Shown here one piece after another: positions 60,167-64,000 of a stretch of 64,000 nucleotides of DNA. The stretch is taken from positions 1,240,001 through 1,304,000 of the forward strand of contig OZ245760.1 in the NCBI GenBank assembly GCA_965227695.1. The letters are read 5' to 3'. Under the pieces are notes generated by a model. That model had not been told where the DNA came from, searched no databases, and saw only the letters and a list, made by a program, of their open reading frames with translations. This DNA comes from UBA1858 sp965227695. GTDB taxonomy: Bacteria; Pseudomonadota; Gammaproteobacteria; UBA4575. The position numbers and the translations under genes are program-made. The stretch's first letter is position 1, and each line of letters opens with the position of its first letter.

Positions 60167-60382
60167 TATGGCGTGATTTACAGTAGACCACAGGTAAAGT
60201 TATTTGGGTACTTATTAGTTATTTCATAGCAAGAAGTCATAAGAAATATAAAATAAAATCAATATAAACAGTTAGTTATAGATAAATAAACTATTCGTAC
60301 TTCTAGTCTGGTGAAAACAATTGAACACATATATACAATTTTCCCTACAAACCAATTGGTTCACTTAACGAGATTGAGAGAT

Positions 60383-61333
60383 ATGCCTAAATATCGCTTT
60401 AGCTTACCCCAATTATCAGGCGAGAATTTTCTTACTGATGGGGGTATTGAAACACATCTTCTATTCAATGAAGAGATAGACCTTCCGTATTTTGCATCAT
60501 TTCATCTGCTCAATGATTCAAAGGCACAACCAGCTATTCAAAAATGGTTTCATAAGCATTGTCAGATTGCAAAATCACATAAAGTTGGATTTATTTTGGA
60601 AACACTTACTTGGCGAGCTAGTATGGACTGGGCGTCTAAATTAGGTTATTCAAGGGAAGGTTTAGTTGAAATGCTACATAAAGCAGTTGAGATGTTTTAT
60701 CCATACCGTGATGAGTATGAAACACAGGATACCAAGATCGTTATTAGTGGTTGTGTTGGACCCCGTGGTGATGGGTATGTTCCAAATAACCAAATGTCTG
60801 AGATGGAGGCGGAAGACTATCATTCTTTTCAGATTGAAACTTTAAGTAAAACAGATGCTGATATGATTTCTGCATTAACACTGAATTATGTTGAGGAGGC
60901 AGTCGGTATCGCACGTGCGGGTAAAGCATTTGATATGCCGGTAGTGATCTCATTCACTTTGGAAACTGATGGAAAATTGCCTAGTGGTCAGACATTAAAG
61001 GATGCAATAGCGCAAGTCGAAGTTAGAACAAATCAAGCACCAATTTATTATATGATTAACTGCGCGCACCCGACTCATTTTGAAGATGTAGTTTCTTCAG
61101 GAGAGCCTTGGTTGCAAAAAATTCGTAGTCTCCGCGCTAATTCCTCTACATGCAGCCATGCCGAGCTAGATGAAATTGAAGAGTTAGATGAAGGTAACCC
61201 TATGGAATTAGGGGCACAATATCACGAACTCAGGAAGAGAATTCCAAACTTAAACGTACTTGGAGGCTGTTGTGGCACAGACTACCGGCATATCGCGCAT
61301 ATTTCTAAAGCATGTTTCAAAAAATTACATTAA
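60383..61333 (+). CDS. Homocysteine S-methyltransferase family protein
   Basis: A 316-residue enzyme of the MmuM/betaine-homocysteine methyltransferase type. N-terminal FLTDGGIETHLLFNEEIDLPYFASFHLL, VISGCVGPRGDGY, YMINCAHPTHF, and C-terminal LGGCCGTDYRHI, with the three zinc cysteines in NCAHP and GGCCG. It methylates homocysteine (S-methylmethionine or betaine as donor) or a related thiol. I start at ATG 60383 because the 24 residues before it from GTG 60311 have no counterpart in the family. Probable control by the TetR upstream. Confidence 0.85.
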   Translation: MPKYRFSLPQLSGENFLTDGGIETHLLFNEEIDLPYFASFHLLNDSKAQPAIQKWFHKHCQIAKSHKVGFILETLTWRASMDWASKLGYSREGLVEMLHKAVEMFYPYRDEYETQDTKIVISGCVGPRGDGYVPNNQMSEMEAEDYHSFQIETLSKTDADMISALTLNYVEEAVGIARAGKAFDMPVVISFTLETDGKLPSGQTLKDAIAQVEVRTNQAPIYYMINCAHPTHFEDVVSSGEPWLQKIRSLRANSSTCSHAELDEIEELDEGNPMELGAQYHELRKRIPNLNVLGGCCGTDYRHIAHISKACFKKLH

Positions 61334-61592
61334 CTGACCTAGAAAAACCCTGTTTTTTAAAACCCTGGCCGAACAGATTAACCAATGTGTTGCATCCACC
61401 CGTTGAATCCGCAACCCTAAATGGAGATTCGTATATTTTAATCTAAACGTTTAGTTCAGATTAAACTTTAGTAGCAAAATGTATTCTTCCTGGCAATGAA
61501 CAACAAACATTTCGACCTCATATTGATAACTTGTAGTTGAGTGGTCAAATACCACACTTGACTAACCTTTTACAAAATGTAGAATCCGCGTC
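61334..61592. other. Intergenic region with a possible IS30-like end
   Basis: No gene. The stretch GTGTTGCATCCACCCGTTGAA at about 61388 followed by TCCGCAACC reads like the terminal part of an IS30-type element, but no transposase remains, so this is only a suggestion. Confidence 0.3.
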
Positions 61593-61676
61593 ATGAAAAA
61601 TTTAGCAAAACAACTCCGCATGAGATGGAATCTGGTCATAGAACCAGATAAGCGTGTGCCTGTGGAATTTTGTTGA
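61593..61676 (+). CDS. Possible 27-residue basic peptide ORF before a terminator
   Basis: ATG to TGA encodes a 27-residue peptide rich in Arg/Lys. No clear Shine-Dalgarno. A strong terminator follows 25 bases later, so this may instead be the end of a short RNA or an attenuator-like leader for the EamA gene. Confidence 0.25.
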   Translation: MKNLAKQLRMRWNLVIEPDKRVPVEFC

Positions 61677-61700
61677 ACTAATTTAAGATTTAGTAATAAA

Positions 61701-61731
61701 GGCCGCAGGGTAAACCGAGCGGCCTTTTTTT
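61701..61731 (+). terminator. Rho-independent terminator upstream of the EamA gene
   Basis: GGCCGC (61701-61706) pairs with GCGGCC (61719-61724) around a 12-base loop, followed by seven T. It is strong and precedes the EamA start by 22 bases, so EamA needs a promoter inside the gap or read-through. Confidence 0.85.
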
Positions 61732-61752
61732 ATCCTGTTAAAAAGATAATTT

Positions 61753-62676
61753 ATGGTACGAGCGACATATTTAAGTTTAATCGTTATCTGGAGCACGACT
61801 CCACTCGTGATCTATTGGAGTAGCCAAAGTGGTGTATTGTTTGGTTTGACCGCTAGAATGGTCATCGGAATGTTCACGCTTGTTATGATTTTTATTGCGA
61901 CAAAACAGAAACTTACTTGCACTAAAGATGCGTTTATCACCTATTTGATAGCGGGACTTGGATTCTATCTTGCAATGTCACTCGTTTACTGGAGTGTTCA
62001 ATATATCCCTTCAGGATGGGTTTCGGTTATATTTGGATTATCGCCTATCATTACTGGTGTAGGTTCAATCTATTTGCTTAATGAAAATCATTTTACAATT
62101 TCTAAAACACTTGGAATGGTGTTAGGTATGACTGGATTACTTGTAATTTTTAGCTCAAGTAAAGAACTTGGAACTCAAGCAATTTGGGGAGTATGTGCAA
62201 TGATGATGAGTACAATTGCCCATTCAATGAGTGCAATTTTTATTAAAAAAATTAATGCTTCAGTTTCTGGTGTAGAGTCGACATTTGGTGGCTTACTGAT
62301 CGCGGTTCCTTTATTTTCAATGACATTTTTGATGTCAGGGGGAAGCGTAGACCACATATCTATGTCAACTGTATTATCAATAGGGTACTTAGGCATTATT
62401 GCCACTGCAGTAGGATTTTCGATGTATTACTTTATCTTGAAAAAGATGGATGTAGTCCGTGTCTCCTTAATTTCATTGGTAACGCCAGTTTGTGCACTAT
62501 TTCTAGGTAGCTTGTTAAATGGTGAAAAAGTAACAGTTTCAGTATTAGTTGGAACGGCCTTGATAATCACCGGCTTAGCACTATTTGAAATTAAGATTAA
62601 ATATCGTTGCAAAGCCTTGAAGCAAAGGGTAGATTATTCGATAGACCAAAGAAATAATAAGAGCAAGTCAGATTAA
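61753..62676 (+). CDS. EamA-family drug/metabolite exporter
   Basis: A 307-residue inner-membrane protein with about ten helices in two EamA repeats. Landmarks: LSLIVIWSTTPLVIYWSSQS, SLVYWSVQYIPSGWVSVIFGLSPIITG, GMTGLLVIFSSSKELG, and YFILKKMDVVRVSLISLVTPVCALFLG, where the last is the conserved C-terminal helix pair. Substrates in this family are amino acids, purines or other metabolites, not predictable here. The last 30 residues are a polar Lys/Arg/Asn tail. Confidence 0.87.
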   Translation: MVRATYLSLIVIWSTTPLVIYWSSQSGVLFGLTARMVIGMFTLVMIFIATKQKLTCTKDAFITYLIAGLGFYLAMSLVYWSVQYIPSGWVSVIFGLSPIITGVGSIYLLNENHFTISKTLGMVLGMTGLLVIFSSSKELGTQAIWGVCAMMMSTIAHSMSAIFIKKINASVSGVESTFGGLLIAVPLFSMTFLMSGGSVDHISMSTVLSIGYLGIIATAVGFSMYYFILKKMDVVRVSLISLVTPVCALFLGSLLNGEKVTVSVLVGTALIITGLALFEIKIKYRCKALKQRVDYSIDQRNNKSKSD

Positions 62677-63107
62677 TGCACGCAGTTATATTTATATTCA
62701 CAAGTAAGTTAACAATTTTAACATGATATGAGATATACTAGATCTATCTATCTCTTGAGCAACTATATGTTCTGGAACGTTTTTCTATTCTGTAATTTTT
62801 CTTCACTGTCTCAGTATGAAACAGACATTCCAATATTGTCATCCCTTGCAGATGTGAATTTATTACAGAAATATTTTAGGTTTGCTAATTGTCTCATTCT
62901 TGCAGAGACCTTGGTAAAATAGTCGTCAAGTTCATTTGCTTCTGCTTTAAATATAACTGTGTAGGTCGCGCATTATTATTTGATGCACACATAAAACGTA
63001 TTGCTAGCATACACTCGTATTTATCATCACGAGATAAAAAACGATATGATAATACAATCTTGGCAGGTTAACGACTGATATTTGCGCAGTAAAGCGATAC
63101 TTTTTTT
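62677..63107. other. 430-base gene-free region
   Basis: I see no supported gene, repeat or hairpin. Short open frames here (for example from 62728) have no ribosome-binding site and unlikely composition. Confidence 0.4.
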
Positions 63108-63563
63108 ATGAAATCAGGACATACTATATTGATCATCAGAGAAATGACCTCAAAGGAAATTAACACATGTGCCGATATTTTCTCTTCTGCCTGGAATCAA
63201 ATATTTCCAAATCAACCTCGTAGAGTAACAGTTCAAGAATTTTCGGAATTAACTAAAGATGAACTAATTTTAATTGCACTAATAAATAAAAAAGTTGTAG
63301 GTTTTATAGCAATTTACGAACCTGAATCATTCATCCATCATTTGTTTATATATCCTGAATTCCAGAGGCAAGGTGTAGGTACACAACTATTGCGTGAAGT
63401 AATCATAAGAACTTCTGCCACTGAGTTGATTTTGAAATGCAATCTTGAGAATCATGGAGCACTCAGCTTTTATCAGACACTTAGATTTAAAAAGACTGAA
63501 GACACTGGCGTGGATAAATTTGGAGCATGGGTAAAATTAACTCTAAGTAAAAATTCACAATGA
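63108..63563 (+). CDS. GNAT N-acetyltransferase
   Basis: A 151-residue GNAT enzyme: INTCADIFSSAWNQIFP, VVGFIAIYEPESFIHHLFIYPEF, QRQGVGTQLLREV (acetyl-CoA loop Q/RxxGxG/A), and CNLENHGALSFYQTLRFKK. Its substrate is unknown. Its stop overlaps the next ATG (ATGA at 63560-63563) if the ASCH gene uses that start, so the two are likely coupled. The GNAT-ASCH pairing parallels island 2. Confidence 0.85.
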   Translation: MKSGHTILIIREMTSKEINTCADIFSSAWNQIFPNQPRRVTVQEFSELTKDELILIALINKKVVGFIAIYEPESFIHHLFIYPEFQRQGVGTQLLREVIIRTSATELILKCNLENHGALSFYQTLRFKKTEDTGVDKFGAWVKLTLSKNSQ

Positions 63564-63598
63564 TCGTTTTTACGCCGAAAGGAAGCATTTCCACTTAT

Positions 63599-64000
63599 AT
63601 GAATATTGAAGATATATTAGAAAAATACCCAGGAGCAGTAATTTTTGATTTTGGTGATAGCAAGCAGCTATCAGATAAACTGCTTGCTTTAGTTCGTTGC
63701 GGCAAAAAGACAGCAACTTGTGCTGCGTTACGTGAATTTATTGAAGAGGGAGAAATTTTACCCGAGGTGGGAAGAAACTATCTTGCTGTTCATTATGAAG
63801 ATCGAAAACCAGCACTTGTGATCGAAACTACTGAAGTTACCCAAAAAAGATTTTGCGATGTTGATGAAGCATTCGCTTTAGCTGAAGGGGAAAACAAAGA
63901 TCTCTCAGGATGGAGGCGCGATCATCAAGCTTATTTTGAGCGCAATGGAGGATTTCATGATGAAATGATATTGGTTTGCGAACGGTTTAAGTTGATTGAG
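63599..64000 (+). CDS. ASCH-domain protein, C-terminus cut by the window end
   Basis: At least 134 residues of a PUA-like ASCH protein: MNIEDILEKYPGAVIFDFGDS, LVRCGKKTATCAALREFIEEG (G-x-K motif of the family), KPALVIETTEVTQKRFCDVDEAFALAEGE, and SGWRRDHQAYFERNG. These segments match the larger ASCH group that includes ribonuclease-like and nucleotide-modifying members. ATG 63599 matches usual family starts; ATG 63560, overlapping the GNAT stop, would add 13 residues. The gene probably ends within about 20 codons of the window edge. Confidence 0.82.
   Translation, partial: MNIEDILEKYPGAVIFDFGDSKQLSDKLLALVRCGKKTATCAALREFIEEGEILPEVGRNYLAVHYEDRKPALVIETTEVTQKRFCDVDEAFALAEGENKDLSGWRRDHQAYFERNGGFHDEMILVCERFKLIE

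Noticed and set aside
62890..63107. Integron attC site before the GNAT-ASCH pair
   Set aside because: No paired R/L boxes or long imperfect palindrome could be recognised, and there is no integrase.

Overview
The window is AT-rich bacterial chromosome. Gene families (RND metal exporters, BamE-like lipoprotein, Rnk-like factor, TusE/DsrC, NsrR/Hmp) point to a gammaproteobacterium; nothing here allows placement below class. The first 4.4 kb looks richer in G+C than the rest, so the leading copper-efflux operon may have a separate origin.

Layout. 1-4390: leftward cusCBA-type copper/silver efflux operon led by a Cys-rich secreted protein. 4555-14084: mobile island 1, with a conserved left end, a two-gene SPARTA anti-phage system (TIR-APAZ plus short Argonaute) as cargo, then a leftward core of ParB/DNA methyltransferase, DUF5681, terminase large subunit, DUF2924 and serine recombinase. 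14244-35606: a large metal-homeostasis region with a BamE-like lipoprotein, a diheme cytochrome with an HvfA-like leader, czcCBA, two CDF transporters, a c'-type cytochrome, a GDCCVxC protein, a second Cu/Ag-type RND operon, a MerR operon with permease, and an HvfA-like EGKCG-repeat protein. 35687-44198: mobile island 2, with the same left end and the same five core genes but different cargo: a GNAT-PIN-GNAT-PUA-like fusion protein plus an ASCH-domain protein. 44454-49868: sulfur region with an aminotransferase, methanethiol oxidase MtoX, a MauG-like diheme protein, and a divergent ArsR-rhodanese regulator. 49869-54213: gene-poor DNA with DsrC-like, CBS-domain and DUF2059 genes among IS relics and pseudogenes. 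54214-58813: nitric-oxide response genes (globin, Hmp, NsrR, HxlR regulator, cytochrome P460) split by a decayed IS. 58814-64000: pseudogenes, TetR regulator, homocysteine methyltransferase, EamA exporter, and a GNAT-ASCH pair cut by the window end.

The main observation is that two related but rearranged islands share a left-end sequence (about 260 bp) and a recombinase/DUF2924/methyltransferase/DUF5681/terminase core with no capsid or tail genes. They differ in the genes lying between the left end and the recombinase. In one island that slot holds a known immune system (SPARTA), so the unfamiliar GNAT-PIN fusion plus ASCH pair in the same slot of the other island is a good candidate for an undescribed defence system. 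A second theme is copper/zinc biology: several secreted Cys-rich small proteins precede efflux genes, and one diheme cytochrome appears to carry the leader of an HvfA-type metallophore precursor.
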